Shown here one piece after another: positions 1 to 9,510 of a stretch of 64,000 bases of DNA (position 1 is the first letter of the stretch; each line of letters opens with the position of its first letter). Origin of the DNA: an uncultured Allobosea sp. (GTDB lineage Bacteria; Pseudomonadota; Alphaproteobacteria; Rhizobiales; Beijerinckiaceae); the NCBI RefSeq assembly GCF_945957345.1, contig NZ_CAMFKW010000020.1, positions 19,885 to 83,884 of the forward strand, given 5' to 3'. Under the pieces are notes generated by a model. That model ran no database searches. It was not told the origin of the DNA and saw only the letters and a program-made list of their open reading frames with translations. A program made the translations under genes and the position numbers.

Positions 1-710
1 CGCACGGCCTCGACCAGCGCCGCCACGTTCGGCATGCCATCCGCCTTCTTCAACGCGTCCTTGGCCAGCGCCTCGAAGACCTCTCGGTCGGCCTCGGTCA
101 ACTCGCCGGTAGCCGCGCTCCTCACCGCGCGTCGCCCCTCCGCCGCCAGCGCCTCGGCCAGCCGGATCGCGGCGGCGGCGACATCGCTGGAGGCGACCTC
201 GTCGAGCAGGCCATATTCGAGTGCGAGTCCAGCCGAGATCGGCTCTCCCGAAAGCATCATCGGGAACCCCTTGGCTGCCCCGATCAGGCGCGGCAGGCGC
301 TGCGTACCGCCGGCACCGGGAATGAGTCCGAGCTTGATCTCGGGCAGGCCGAGCTTCGCGGCCGGCAGCGCGACGCGGCCATGGCAGGCGAGCGCGACTT
401 CCAGGCCACCGCCCAGCGCGACGCCCTGGATCGCGGCGACGACCGGCTTCGCCGAGTTCTCGATCGCATCGAGCACCTCCGGCAGGCTGGGCGGAGCTGG
501 CGGCTGGCCGAACTCGCTGATATCGGCACCGGCGATGAAGGCCTTGCCGGCGGAGGCGATGACGATCGCGGCGACGGCAGCGTCAGCGTTGGCCGACTTG
601 ATGGCGTTCGCCAGCCCCTCGCGCACGGCCGCGCTCAAGGCATTGACCGGCGGATTGTCGATGGTGGCGACCGCGACCTTGCCGCGAACCTCGAGTTGAA
701 CCTGCGTCAT
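1..710 (-). CDS. Enoyl-CoA hydratase domain, probably the N-terminal part of a fused 3-hydroxyacyl-CoA dehydrogenase (partial)
   Basis: The gene runs off the left edge; 236 codons are visible from the ATG complement at 708-710. The protein begins MTQVQLEVRGKVAVATIDNP, a typical crotonase start. It has an oxyanion-hole stretch (AGADISEFG), the GGGLEVALACH segment and PEIKLGLIPGAGGTQRLPRL, so both hydratase glutamates are kept. After the domain it enters an alanine/lysine-rich linker (EVFEALAKDALKKADGMPN) instead of ending. This is what bifunctional FadB/FadJ-like proteins look like before their NAD-binding hydroxyacyl-CoA dehydrogenase half. The expected role is beta-oxidation of acyl-CoA in the cytosol. 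The fusion is inferred because the dehydrogenase half lies outside the window. The gene is divergent from the crotonase gene at 900. Confidence 0.8.
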   Translation of the reverse strand, partial: MTQVQLEVRGKVAVATIDNPPVNALSAAVREGLANAIKSANADAAVAAIVIASAGKAFIAGADISEFGQPPAPPSLPEVLDAIENSAKPVVAAIQGVALGGGLEVALACHGRVALPAAKLGLPEIKLGLIPGAGGTQRLPRLIGAAKGFPMMLSGEPISAGLALEYGLLDEVASSDVAAAAIRLAEALAAEGRRAVRSAATGELTEADREVFEALAKDALKKADGMPNVAALVEAV

Positions 711-899
711 CGACGTCTCCGCAATCCCTGTCCCGCGCCCGACTCGCACGCTTAGGCAGCGAAGGCGTCTGGGCGGGCAAGGGAGAATCCGGACCGCGCG
801 ATGTCAAGCGCCAGGCGGTGACGAAAGGCGCATCCGGCCTCGCTTGACCCCCGACGAAAGCCCGTGCGATCCCGGCTGCCTAATCAGGAGCGGACCCCG

Positions 900-1646
900 A
901 TGAGCGAAGTGTTGAGCGAAATCGTCGCGGCCGGCGTGGTGCAGGTCACCATGAACCGACCGGACCGCAAGAATGCACTCGACCGCGCGAGCTATGCCGG
1001 GCTGATCGCGGCGATCTCTGCCGCCGAGGTCGATGCCTCGATCCGCGCCATCCTGCTGACGGGCGCCGGCGGCTGCTTCACCAGCGGCAACGACATCAAG
1101 GATTTCGCCATGGCCGCCGCGGCTGGCGAGGGCTCTCGTATTGCGATCGACTTCCTCGAGACAATCTCGACGGCGAAGAAGCCCATCGTCGCGGCGGTCG
1201 AGGGCTTCGCGGTCGGCATCGGCACGACGATGCTGCTGCATTGCGACCTCGCCTTCGCCGCCCGCTCGGCCACGTTCCGCCTGCCCTTCGTGACGCTCGG
1301 CCTCTGCCCCGAAGGCGGATCGAGCTATCTGCTGCCGCTCGTCGCCGGCTCGAAGAAAGCGGCTGAGCTGCTGATGCTGGGCGAAGCCTTCAACGCCGAG
1401 ACGGCGGCCGGCGCCGGCCTCGTCAATACCGTCACCGAGGACGGCACGGCGCTGGAGGCCGGCCTCGCCAAGGCCAAGGCGCTGGCTGCGCTGCCGCCTG
1501 AATCGCTCGCGCTGACCAAGATGCTGCTGAAGCGCGGCTCGGCTCAGGCTGTGGCCGAGACAATCGCGACCGAGGCACACCATTTCGGCGAGCGCCTGAA
1601 GTCGCCGGAGGCCATGGCCGCCTTCATGGCCTTCCTGAAGAAATAG
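900..1646 (+). CDS. Crotonase-family protein, probably a delta3,delta2-enoyl-CoA isomerase
   Basis: This is a 248-residue crotonase-fold protein with start [20 protein letters not shown]. The ATG at 900 was chosen because AGGAG at 886-890 lies 9 nt upstream. Residues that normally carry the two hydratase glutamates differ. The first region reads [18 protein letters not shown], and the second reads [21 protein letters not shown] with a glutamate at about residue 138. The PEGGSS arrangement is that of enoyl-CoA delta-isomerases (ECI/PaaG-like), which use this single glutamate to move the double bond during oxidation of unsaturated acyl-CoAs. The oxyanion-hole motif ([10 protein letters not shown]) is present. 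The gene is divergent from the partial beta-oxidation gene on its left, which supports a shared acyl-CoA pathway. The exact substrate is unknown. Confidence 0.82.
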   Translation: MSEVLSEIVAAGVVQVTMNRPDRKNALDRASYAGLIAAISAAEVDASIRAILLTGAGGCFTSGNDIKDFAMAAAAGEGSRIAIDFLETISTAKKPIVAAVEGFAVGIGTTMLLHCDLAFAARSATFRLPFVTLGLCPEGGSSYLLPLVAGSKKAAELLMLGEAFNAETAAGAGLVNTVTEDGTALEAGLAKAKALAALPPESLALTKMLLKRGSAQAVAETIATEAHHFGERLKSPEAMAAFMAFLKK

Positions 1647-1656
1647 CTTTCTCGTC

Positions 1657-1685
1657 ACTCCGGGAACACCGCGCGGCCCGGGAGT
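1657..1685 (+). terminator. Hairpin downstream of the enoyl-CoA isomerase gene
   Basis: ACTCCGGG at 1657-1664 can pair with CCCGGGAGT at 1677-1685 around a GC-rich loop, starting 11 nt after the stop codon. No T-run follows, so it may be an mRNA-stabilising or Rho-assisted structure rather than an intrinsic terminator. Confidence 0.35.
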
Positions 1686-1829
1686 CCGGCTCTTGGGGCT
1701 GCGCCCTGCATTCGCATGACTTGAACGAACGCGGCACGGTGATAGCCTGCCGGCCCCGTCTCACGCCGTCATCGGCTTGAAGCCATGTCCGGCGATCCTG
1801 GCCGGGCCGATCGACGAAGAGGACCGACG

Positions 1830-4800
1830 ATGACCCTGCTTTCCCGTCTCGCGCTCGCCCTCTCGCTCACGCTCGTGGCAGTCCCCGCCTTCGCCCAGAA
1901 GGCCTATGTCCGCAACGACCTGATGGCCGACGGCCAGCGCCTGGAAGAGCGCCTGAAGCGCGAAGTTGCCGCCGGCAACCGCTCGGCGGCGGACGCGATC
2001 CGCGCCGGCGAGATAGCGCTCGGCCGCGGCGATGCCCGCTCCGCCCTGCCCCAGGCCAATGCCGCGATTGTCGCCGATTCCGCCAATGCCGCCGGTTGGC
2101 GCCTGATGGCGCGCGCCGCCAACGCGATCGAGCCGCGCGACTATCGTGAGCGCTGGGAATTGCGCGAGCGTGCCGTCGCCGCCGCCTATCTCGCCTATCA
2201 GCGCTCGACCAATCGCAATGACGAGGCCGCCTCGCTGGGCGTGCTCGCCCGCACCTTCGAGAAGAACGAGCTCTGGCGCCCGGCGCTGACCACCTATCGC
2301 CTCAGCCTCGACCTCGCCGCCAATGCAGCCCTGCAAAGTTCCTACGAGAGCCTACGCGAAAAACGCGGCTTCCGCCTGATCTCCAACAAGACCGATTCCG
2401 ACGCGGCTTCGCCCCGCGCCTGCTTCGAGTTCTCGGAGGCCCTGGCACGCGGCCGCATCGATTTCGCGCCCTATGTGGCGATTTCAGGCGGCAAGGGCGA
2501 TTTCGCCGTCAGCGCCGAGGATCGCCAGATCTGCGTCGACGGCCTGAAGCACGGCGAGCGCTACGCCATCGTCATCCGCCAGGGCGTACCCTCGGCCATC
2601 CCCGACGAGACCCTCCTGAAATCGGCCGATTACGAGATTTATGTCCGCGACCGCACGCCCTCCGTGCGTTTCACCGGCAAGAATTACGTCCTGCCACGCA
2701 CCGGCCAGCAGGGCATTCCGGTCGTCTCGGTCAATTCCGGCAAGCTCGACCTCGAGGTCATGCGGATCGGCGACCGCAACCTGATCAACTCCGTCCATTC
2801 CGAGGATTTCCTTAGCCAGATCGGCTCCTATTCCGCCAAGCAGATCGCCAGCGACAAGGGCGAGACCGTCTGGACCGGCACGATGGACGTGAAGTCCGAG
2901 CTGAACCAGGACGTGATCACCGCCTTCCCGGTCACCGAAGCGGTCGGCAGCCTGAAGCCCGGCGTCTACGTCATGTTCGCCAAGCCCTCGGGCGGCCCGG
3001 CGGCCGCGCCCGCTAGCGACGACGGCGATTCCTACGATGACGGCTCGACGCGGGCCACGCAGTGGTTCGTCGTCTCCGATCTCGGGCTGACCTCCTTCAC
3101 CGGACCGGACGGCGTGCATGTGCTCGCCCGCTCGCTCGCCGACGCCAAGCCCATCGCCAATGCTGAATTGCGCCTGATCGCCCGCAACAACGAGGTGCTC
3201 GGCACGGCCAAGACCGATGGCAACGGCTATGCCCGCTTCGATGCCGGCCTCGGCAAGGGCCAGGGCGGCAATGCGCCCGGACTTGTCACCGCCTCGCTCG
3301 CCGAGGATTATGGCTTCCTCGACCTCAAGCAGGCCGCCTTCGACCTCTCCGACCGCGGCGTCAAGGGCCGCGTCGCCCCCGCCGGGCTTGACGCCTATCT
3401 CTACACCGAGCGTGGCGTCTATCGCTCCGGTGAGACGGTCTATCTCACCTCGCTGCTGCGCGACGCCAAGGGCGCTGCCGTCACCGGCCTGCCGCTGACC
3501 ATCGTGGTCAAGCGCCCTGACGGCGTCGAATATCGCCGCCGACAGGTCGAGGATCAAGGCGCGGGCGGGCGCGCCCACTCGATCCAGCTCGTCTCCGGCG
3601 CCGCGACCGGTACCTGGCGCGTCCTCGCCTATTCCGACCCGAAGGGCCAGGCGATCGGCGAGACCTCCTTCCTAGTCGAGGATTACGTGCCCGAGCGGCT
3701 GGAGCTGACGCTGACGCCGAAGGCGCCGCTGCTGCAGGCCGGTCAGCCGGCCGAGCTCGACGTCAACGCCCGCTATCTCTACGGCGCGCCGGGCTCCGAG
3801 CTCGACGTCACAGGATCGATGACCATCCGCGCCGCCGATGCCAGCGCCATCCCCGGCTTCAAGGACTATCAAGTCGGCCTCACCGACGAGGCTTTCGAGC
3901 CTGTTCAGAGCGAGTTCGAGGAAAGCACGACGACCGACGCCGCCGGCAAGGCGACGATCTCCAATCCGGTCCAGCAGGCCGACACCAACCGCCCGCTCGA
4001 AGTCGAGATGACCGTGCGCGTCGGCGAGCCCGGCGGTCGCGCCATCGCCCGCTCGGTCACGCTGCCGATCGTGCCCAAGGGCGCTGCCATCGGCGTGAAG
4101 AAGCTGTTTCGCGACGGCGATCTCGGCAACGGCCAGACCGCAAATTTCGAAGTCATCATGGCGACCGGAGACGGCAAGCGCCTCGCCCGGCCCGGCGTGA
4201 AATGGGTGCTGTCGAAGGTCCGCCGCAACTATCAGTGGTTCTTCCAGGACGGCCGCTGGAACTACGAGGGCGTGAAGACCACCCGCCGCGTCGCCGACGG
4301 CGAGATCGCGGTCGCTGAGGCCGCCGGCGCCAAGATCGCTGCTCCCGTCGAATGGGGCAATTACCGGCTAGACGTGACCTCGGACGGCAACGAGGCGGCC
4401 GAGACCTCGGTCTCCTTCAGCGTCGGCTATGAGAGCGACAAGACGGCCGATACGCCGGATGTGCTCGATGTCGCGCTGGACAAGGCGTCCTATGCCGATG
4501 GCGAGAGCCTGCAGGTCCGCCTGTCCCCGCGCTTCGCCGGCAAGGCGACGCTCGCCGTCATCACCGATAAGGTCGCGGATATCCGCACCATCGATATCGC
4601 CGAGGGCGGCACCTCGGCCAGCATTCCCGTGAAGGCGGAATGGGGCGCCAGCGCCTATCTCGTCGTGCTCGCCCATCGCCCGATGGATGCCGCCGCCAAG
4701 CGCCTGTCCGGCCGCGCCATCGGCCTCTCCTGGTTCCAGATCGGCAAGGAGACGCGCACGCTGGCACTCGATCTCGGCGCGCCCAAGCTGGTGCGCCCGC

Positions 4801-7088
4801 TCACGACGCTGTCGCTCCCGGTCAAGGTCACCGGCATGAAGGCCGGCGAAGAGGCCTATGTCACGCTCGCTGCCGTCGATATCGGCATCCTCAACCTCAC
4901 CCGCTACGAGAGCCCCGATCCCAGCAAGTTCTTCTTCGGCCAGCGCCAGCTCGGCCATGACCTGCGCGATCTCTACGGCTACCTGATCGACGGCATGCAG
5001 GGCACGCGCGGCGCGATCCGCACCGGCGGCGACGCTGCACCGAAGATGGACGGCGAGAAGCCGACGCAGGAGCCGCTCGCCCGCTATTCCGGCGTGGTCA
5101 AGGTCGGGGCCGACGGCACGGCCAAGATCGATTTCGACCTGCCGGCCTTCAACGGCTCGGTCCGCGTCATGGGCGTCGCCTGGTCGGCCGGCCGCACCGG
5201 CCAGGCCAGCGCCGACGTGATCGTGCGCGACCAGATCGTGGCGCAGGCCACGCTGCCGCGCTTCCTCGCCATCGGCGACCAGTCACGCTTCCATCTCCAG
5301 GTCGACAATGTCGAAGGTCCGGCCGGCGCCTATACCGTCGATCTCGACGTGAAGGGCCCGGTTCTGGTCGCCGCCGACGCCACCCGCCGCACGATGCAGA
5401 TCGGCGCCGGCGCCAAGACGCAGATGACGATCCCGGTCACCGCCGCTGGCCTCGGCCGCGCCGAATTCGACGTGCGCGTCTCCGGCCCCAACGGCATCGG
5501 CACGGTGCAGAACCTTGCCGTGCGCGTGCAGCCCTCGGCCGCGACGATCGCGCGTCGCATCGTCCGCGCCATTCCCGGCAATGGCGGGGCGATCACCGTC
5601 TCCTCCGATCTGCTGGCCGATCTCGTGCCGAATTCCGGGCAGGTCTCGGTGACGGTCTCGCCCTTCGGCTCGCTCGACGTGCCCGCCCTCCTCAAGGCGC
5701 TCGACCGTTACCCCTATGGCTGCACCGAACAGACCGTCTCGCGCGCTCTGCCGCTGCTGGCCGTGAACCAGCTCGCCTCGCTGGAGCAGCTCGCGCTCGA
5801 CGACAAGGCCGACGAGCGCGTCGTCAATGCGATCGAGCGCGTGCTCGCCCGCCAGGGTGGCAACGGCTCCTTCGGCCTATGGGGTGTCGGCGGCGACGAT
5901 CTCTGGCTCGACGCCTTCGTCACCGACTTCCTGACGCGGGCTCGCGAGAAGCAGTTCGCGGTGCCGCAGATCGCCTTCAACCTCGCGCTGGACCGCCTGC
6001 GCAACCAGGTCGTCAACACCAGCGAGATCAATAAGGAAGAGGCCGCCGGCATCGCCTACGCGCTCTATGTGCTCGCCCGCAACGGACGGCCGGTGATGGG
6101 CGACCTGCGCTACCTCGCCGATAACAAGCTCGGCGATTTCGCGACGCCGCTGGCCCGCGCCCAGATCGGTGCCGCGCTCTCGGCGCTGGGCGATCGCGGC
6201 CGTGGCCGCGCGGCCTTCGGCAGCGCGCTAGGCCTGCTCCAGCAGGCGAGCGACGATGGCCTGTCGCGGCCCGATTACGGCTCCCGCCTGCGCGACGGCG
6301 CCGGCGTGCTCGCCCTGATCGCCGAGGCCAATGGCGAGCGCGCCGATATCAGCCGCGCCGTCTCGATCGTCGACGCCACCCGCAACAGCGCCCGCTACAA
6401 CTACACATCGACGCAGGAGCAGATGTGGATGGTGCTGGCGGCGCAGGCCATGGCCAAGGACGCCGAGGGCATGACGCTGACGGTCGACGGTACGGCTCGC
6501 AAGGGTGCGCTCTACCGCACGCTCTCTGCCGAGGCGCTGGAGGCCAAGTCCCTGACCATCGCCAATCCGGGCGCCGGCAATGCTCAGGCGGTCATCACCG
6601 TCGCGGGTATCCCGACCGCGCCGGAGCCGGCCTTGAACCAGGGTTTCGGGCTTGAGCGCGTCATCTACACGATGAAGGGTGAAAAGGCCGATCCGGCACG
6701 TCTGCGCCAGAACGAACGCTATGTCGTGGCGCTGACCGTGACGGAGGCCGCGCCACGCTATGGCCGCCTGCTGCTGGTCGATCCGGTCCCGGCCGGGCTG
6801 GAGATCGAGAATGCCAACCTGACGGAAGGCGCCTCGGTCGCAGGGCTCGACTGGCTGAAGCAGGAGGTCTCGCCGGTTCATACCGAGTCGCGTGACGACC
6901 GCTTCGTCGCGGCTTTCGAGCGCACAGGCTCGAAGAGCGACAAGCCCTCCTACACCGTCGCCTATATCGCCCGCGCCGTCTCGCCCGGCCGCTATGTCTC
7001 GCCCGCCGCCGTGATCGAGGACATGTACCGGCCGGATCGCTTCGGCCGAACGGGCTTCGGCGCGGTGGAGATCAGCTCGGCGCGGTGA
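1830..7088 (+). CDS. Bacterial alpha-2-macroglobulin (YfhM/MagD-like protease trap)
   Basis: This protein of 1752 residues is the size of bacterial alpha-2-macroglobulins, which trap attacking proteases in the periplasm. The ATG at 1830 gives a clear type I signal peptide (MTLLSRLALALSLTLVAVPA then FAQ); an upstream in-frame start at 1785 would hide it. Residues about 25-200 are alpha-helical and TPR-like. MG/A2M domains follow. The thioester motif is intact at residues 1298-1301 (GCTEQT). Unlike the E. coli lipoprotein YfhM, the signal peptide has no lipobox cysteine, so the protein is probably soluble in the periplasm. It overlaps the pbpC start by one base (TGATG). This is the familiar alpha-2-macroglobulin/PBP1C pairing, in which the trap protects a cell wall being repaired. 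The function is family knowledge; the lack of lipidation is read from sequence. Confidence 0.93.
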   Translation: MTLLSRLALALSLTLVAVPAFAQKAYVRNDLMADGQRLEERLKREVAAGNRSAADAIRAGEIALGRGDARSALPQANAAIVADSANAAGWRLMARAANAIEPRDYRERWELRERAVAAAYLAYQRSTNRNDEAASLGVLARTFEKNELWRPALTTYRLSLDLAANAALQSSYESLREKRGFRLISNKTDSDAASPRACFEFSEALARGRIDFAPYVAISGGKGDFAVSAEDRQICVDGLKHGERYAIVIRQGVPSAIPDETLLKSADYEIYVRDRTPSVRFTGKNYVLPRTGQQGIPVVSVNSGKLDLEVMRIGDRNLINSVHSEDFLSQIGSYSAKQIASDKGETVWTGTMDVKSELNQDVITAFPVTEAVGSLKPGVYVMFAKPSGGPAAAPASDDGDSYDDGSTRATQWFVVSDLGLTSFTGPDGVHVLARSLADAKPIANAELRLIARNNEVLGTAKTDGNGYARFDAGLGKGQGGNAPGLVTASLAEDYGFLDLKQAAFDLSDRGVKGRVAPAGLDAYLYTERGVYRSGETVYLTSLLRDAKGAAVTGLPLTIVVKRPDGVEYRRRQVEDQGAGGRAHSIQLVSGAATGTWRVLAYSDPKGQAIGETSFLVEDYVPERLELTLTPKAPLLQAGQPAELDVNARYLYGAPGSELDVTGSMTIRAADASAIPGFKDYQVGLTDEAFEPVQSEFEESTTTDAAGKATISNPVQQADTNRPLEVEMTVRVGEPGGRAIARSVTLPIVPKGAAIGVKKLFRDGDLGNGQTANFEVIMATGDGKRLARPGVKWVLSKVRRNYQWFFQDGRWNYEGVKTTRRVADGEIAVAEAAGAKIAAPVEWGNYRLDVTSDGNEAAETSVSFSVGYESDKTADTPDVLDVALDKASYADGESLQVRLSPRFAGKATLAVITDKVADIRTIDIAEGGTSASIPVKAEWGASAYLVVLAHRPMDAAAKRLSGRAIGLSWFQIGKETRTLALDLGAPKLVRPLTTLSLPVKVTGMKAGEEAYVTLAAVDIGILNLTRYESPDPSKFFFGQRQLGHDLRDLYGYLIDGMQGTRGAIRTGGDAAPKMDGEKPTQEPLARYSGVVKVGADGTAKIDFDLPAFNGSVRVMGVAWSAGRTGQASADVIVRDQIVAQATLPRFLAIGDQSRFHLQVDNVEGPAGAYTVDLDVKGPVLVAADATRRTMQIGAGAKTQMTIPVTAAGLGRAEFDVRVSGPNGIGTVQNLAVRVQPSAATIARRIVRAIPGNGGAITVSSDLLADLVPNSGQVSVTVSPFGSLDVPALLKALDRYPYGCTEQTVSRALPLLAVNQLASLEQLALDDKADERVVNAIERVLARQGGNGSFGLWGVGGDDLWLDAFVTDFLTRAREKQFAVPQIAFNLALDRLRNQVVNTSEINKEEAAGIAYALYVLARNGRPVMGDLRYLADNKLGDFATPLARAQIGAALSALGDRGRGRAAFGSALGLLQQASDDGLSRPDYGSRLRDGAGVLALIAEANGERADISRAVSIVDATRNSARYNYTSTQEQMWMVLAAQAMAKDAEGMTLTVDGTARKGALYRTLSAEALEAKSLTIANPGAGNAQAVITVAGIPTAPEPALNQGFGLERVIYTMKGEKADPARLRQNERYVVALTVTEAAPRYGRLLLVDPVPAGLEIENANLTEGASVAGLDWLKQEVSPVHTESRDDRFVAAFERTGSKSDKPSYTVAYIARAVSPGRYVSPAAVIEDMYRPDRFGRTGFGAVEISSAR

Positions 7089-9340
7089 TGAGCGCGCAGC
7101 GCGAAAAGACGAGCGCAACGGAGCCCCCTCTCCCCTCGAGGGAGAGGGATGGGGTGAGGGCCGGCGCGACGCTTGATCGTTTGCCGACCCGCCTAGCCGC
7201 CCTCATCCGTCAGCGCTTCGCGCTGCCACCTTCTCCCCCGAGGGGAGAAGGGAAGACTCCACGACGCTTTCGCAAACTGAAGATCGCTGCCGGCATCCTT
7301 GCCGTCTCGACGATCACTGCGACAGCGGCCCTCACCCTCTACACGCGCTCGCTGCCGCCGCTCGACCTCGCGGCCGCGGCCGACCGCTCGACCGTTGTGC
7401 TCGACCGCGAGGGCAAGCTGCTGCGCCCCTTCCTCACCAGTGACGGGCGCTGGAAGCTCCCCGTCACATCAGAGGATGTCGATCCCCGCTATCTCGCTAT
7501 GCTCAAGACCTTCGAGGACAAGCGCTTCGACCAACATCGCGGCATTGACCCGCTGGGCATCCTGCGCGCCGCCGGTCAGATGCTGCTGAACGGCCGCGTC
7601 GTCTCCGGCGGCTCGACCCTGACCATGCAGGTCGCGCGCCTGCTCGAACCGCGCGAGGAGCGCACGCTCTCGGCCAAGCTGAGGCAGGCCGTGCGCGCAG
7701 TCGAACTGGAGCGACGCTTCGACAAGGCCGGTATTCTCGACCTTTACCTCACGCTCGCCCCCTTCGGCGGTAATCTCGAAGGCGTGCGCGCCGCGAGCTT
7801 CGCCTATTTCGGCAAGGAGCCGAAGCGGCTTTCGACCGCCGAGGCAGCTCTCCTCGTCGCCCTGCCGCAATCGCCCGAGACGCGCCGGCCGGACCGCTTC
7901 GTCGAAGCCGCCCGAAAGGCGCGCGAACGGGTGCTGGAGCGGGTCGAGCAGGCGGGCTTAGCCACCCGTGACGAGGTCGCCGCCGCCCGTAACGAGCCGA
8001 TCCCGACCGCGCGCCGCCCCTTCCCGAATCTCAGCCCCCATATCGCCGAGCAGGCGGTGGCGGAGGCTCCGGCCGAGCGCGTCCAGAAGCTTTCGCTCGA
8101 TGCACGCCTGCAAACCGCTCTCGAAGGCCTCGCGCGCGAACGTAGCCTCGGCCTTGCCCCCCAGGTCTCGATCGCGATCCTCGCCGTCGACAACGAAACC
8201 GGCGAGATCCGCGCCTCGGTCGGCGGCGTCGATTACTTCGCGGCGGAACGCGCCGGTGCGCTCGATCTGACGCGGGCGTTGCGCTCGCCGGGCTCGGCGC
8301 TGAAACCCTTCATCTACGCGCTCGCCTTCGACAACGGCATCGCCCATCCCGAGACGATGCTGGAGGACCGGCCAGCCCGCTACGGCATCTACATTCCCGA
8401 AAATTTCGACATGACCTTCCAGGGCATGGTCAGCGCCCGCAAGGCCCTGCAGCTCTCGCTCAACGTGCCGGCGGTGGAGCTGCTTTCGGCGCTCGGCCCG
8501 CAGCGCTTCCTCTCGCGGCTGCGCGATGCCGGTGTCGCCATCGCCATGCCCAAGGACAGCGGCGCGCCCGGCCTCGCCGTCGGTCTCGGCGGCCTCGGCA
8601 TCACCTTGCAGGACCTTACCCGCGCCTATGTCGGGCTCGCCCGCGGTGGCGAGATGCTGCCGCTGCGCTTCCGCCAACAGGCGGCGCAAACCGGTCCGGC
8701 TCCGCGCCTCGTCGATCCCGTCGCGGCCTGGTATGTCGCCGATACCTTGCTCGGCGCGCCGCCGCCACTCAATGCCGTGCCCGGCCGCATCGCCTACAAG
8801 ACCGGTACCTCCTATGGCTATCGCGATGCCTGGGCCGTCGGCTTCGACCGCAAGCATACGATCGGCGTCTGGGTCGGCCGCGCCGATAACGGCGCCGTGC
8901 CCGGACTGGTCGGGCGCACGGTGGCGGCGCCGATCCTGTTCGACGCCTTCGCCCGGCTCGGCATCGATCAGCGCCCCTTCCCGCAGCCGGCGGACGCGAT
9001 CGTCGCCAGTACCGGCCATCTGCCGCCGCCGCTGCGACATCTCCGGCAGGACGTGCCCAAGACCGTAACGGCGATGTCGACGCCGACGCTGAAGCTCGCG
9101 TTCCCGCCGGACGGCGCTCGCATCGACCTCTCCACCGCCGCGCTCGACGGCAATGCCCGGCTCAACCTCAAGGCGGCCGGCGGCTCGCCGCCCTATACCT
9201 GGCTGGTCGACGGCACGCCGGTGACCGAGCCGCAGCGCCGCCGCGAGACGCAATGGCAGCCGCCCGGGAAGGGCTTCATGCGGATTTCGGTGATCGACGC
9301 GACTGGGGCGAGCGAAAGCGTCTCGGTGAGATTGCAGTAG
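7088..9340 (+). CDS. pbpC: Penicillin-binding protein 1C (transglycosylase/transpeptidase)
   Basis: A 750-residue class A PBP of the 1C type. The ATG at 7088 overlaps the stop of the alpha-2-macroglobulin gene (a GTG at 7085 is the alternative). Cytoplasmic residues 1-60 are followed by one membrane segment (about 66-86). The glycosyltransferase domain has catalytic Glu143 in the FEDKRFDQHRGID motif and the SGGSTLTMQ box. The transpeptidase domain has SxxK at Ser403 (SPGSALKP), SLN and KTGTSYG at Lys571. The C-terminal 90 residues fit the BiPBP_C domain. It polymerises and crosslinks peptidoglycan in the periplasm. About residues 13-55 are encoded by a palindromic intergenic-type repeat inserted in frame, which makes the N-terminus unusually long and rich in Pro and Arg. 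Confidence 0.92.
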   Translation: MSAQREKTSATEPPLPSRERDGVRAGATLDRLPTRLAALIRQRFALPPSPPRGEGKTPRRFRKLKIAAGILAVSTITATAALTLYTRSLPPLDLAAAADRSTVVLDREGKLLRPFLTSDGRWKLPVTSEDVDPRYLAMLKTFEDKRFDQHRGIDPLGILRAAGQMLLNGRVVSGGSTLTMQVARLLEPREERTLSAKLRQAVRAVELERRFDKAGILDLYLTLAPFGGNLEGVRAASFAYFGKEPKRLSTAEAALLVALPQSPETRRPDRFVEAARKARERVLERVEQAGLATRDEVAAARNEPIPTARRPFPNLSPHIAEQAVAEAPAERVQKLSLDARLQTALEGLARERSLGLAPQVSIAILAVDNETGEIRASVGGVDYFAAERAGALDLTRALRSPGSALKPFIYALAFDNGIAHPETMLEDRPARYGIYIPENFDMTFQGMVSARKALQLSLNVPAVELLSALGPQRFLSRLRDAGVAIAMPKDSGAPGLAVGLGGLGITLQDLTRAYVGLARGGEMLPLRFRQQAAQTGPAPRLVDPVAAWYVADTLLGAPPPLNAVPGRIAYKTGTSYGYRDAWAVGFDRKHTIGVWVGRADNGAVPGLVGRTVAAPILFDAFARLGIDQRPFPQPADAIVASTGHLPPPLRHLRQDVPKTVTAMSTPTLKLAFPPDGARIDLSTAALDGNARLNLKAAGGSPPYTWLVDGTPVTEPQRRRETQWQPPGKGFMRISVIDATGASESVSVRLQ
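7126..7253. repeat. Palindromic repeat element translated inside pbpC
   Basis: Three hairpin units lie in the first 170 bases of pbpC. CCCTCTCCC/GGGAGAGGG (7126-7148) has a perfect 9-bp stem. CAGCG/CGCTG lies at 7211-7225. CTTCTCCCC/GGGGAGAAG (7230-7250) has a perfect 9-bp stem. This is the composition of intergenic palindromic repeats common in Hyphomicrobiales, but here the element lies in an open reading frame and is read through. Confidence 0.75.
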
Positions 9341-9357
9341 CGCTGCTTCCCCCTGTC

Positions 9358-9502
9358 CGCTGTGTCATCCCGCACGCGCTGCGGCACGTCAGTGCTGTTG
9401 CGCAGATGCGGGACCGCATGACGATAAGGCGCCTTTTCCTGAGAACGGTCCCGTGTCGGCGCAGCGGCACTGACGTGCCGCAGCGCGCACGGGATGACAG
9501 CG
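9358..9502. repeat. Large imperfect inverted repeat between convergent genes
   Basis: Arms of about 57-59 bases (9358-9416 and 9446-9502) are nearly complementary. They share the core CGCTGCGGCACGTCAGTGC and flanking TCATCCCG and CGGGACCG, around a loop of about 29 bases. It fills almost the whole gap between pbpC and the RND permease gene, which converge here. It could fold as one long hairpin and stop transcription from both sides. It may be a non-autonomous mobile element of the MITE type. No second copy was noticed in this window. Confidence 0.75.
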
Positions 9503-9510
9503 GGTGATCC

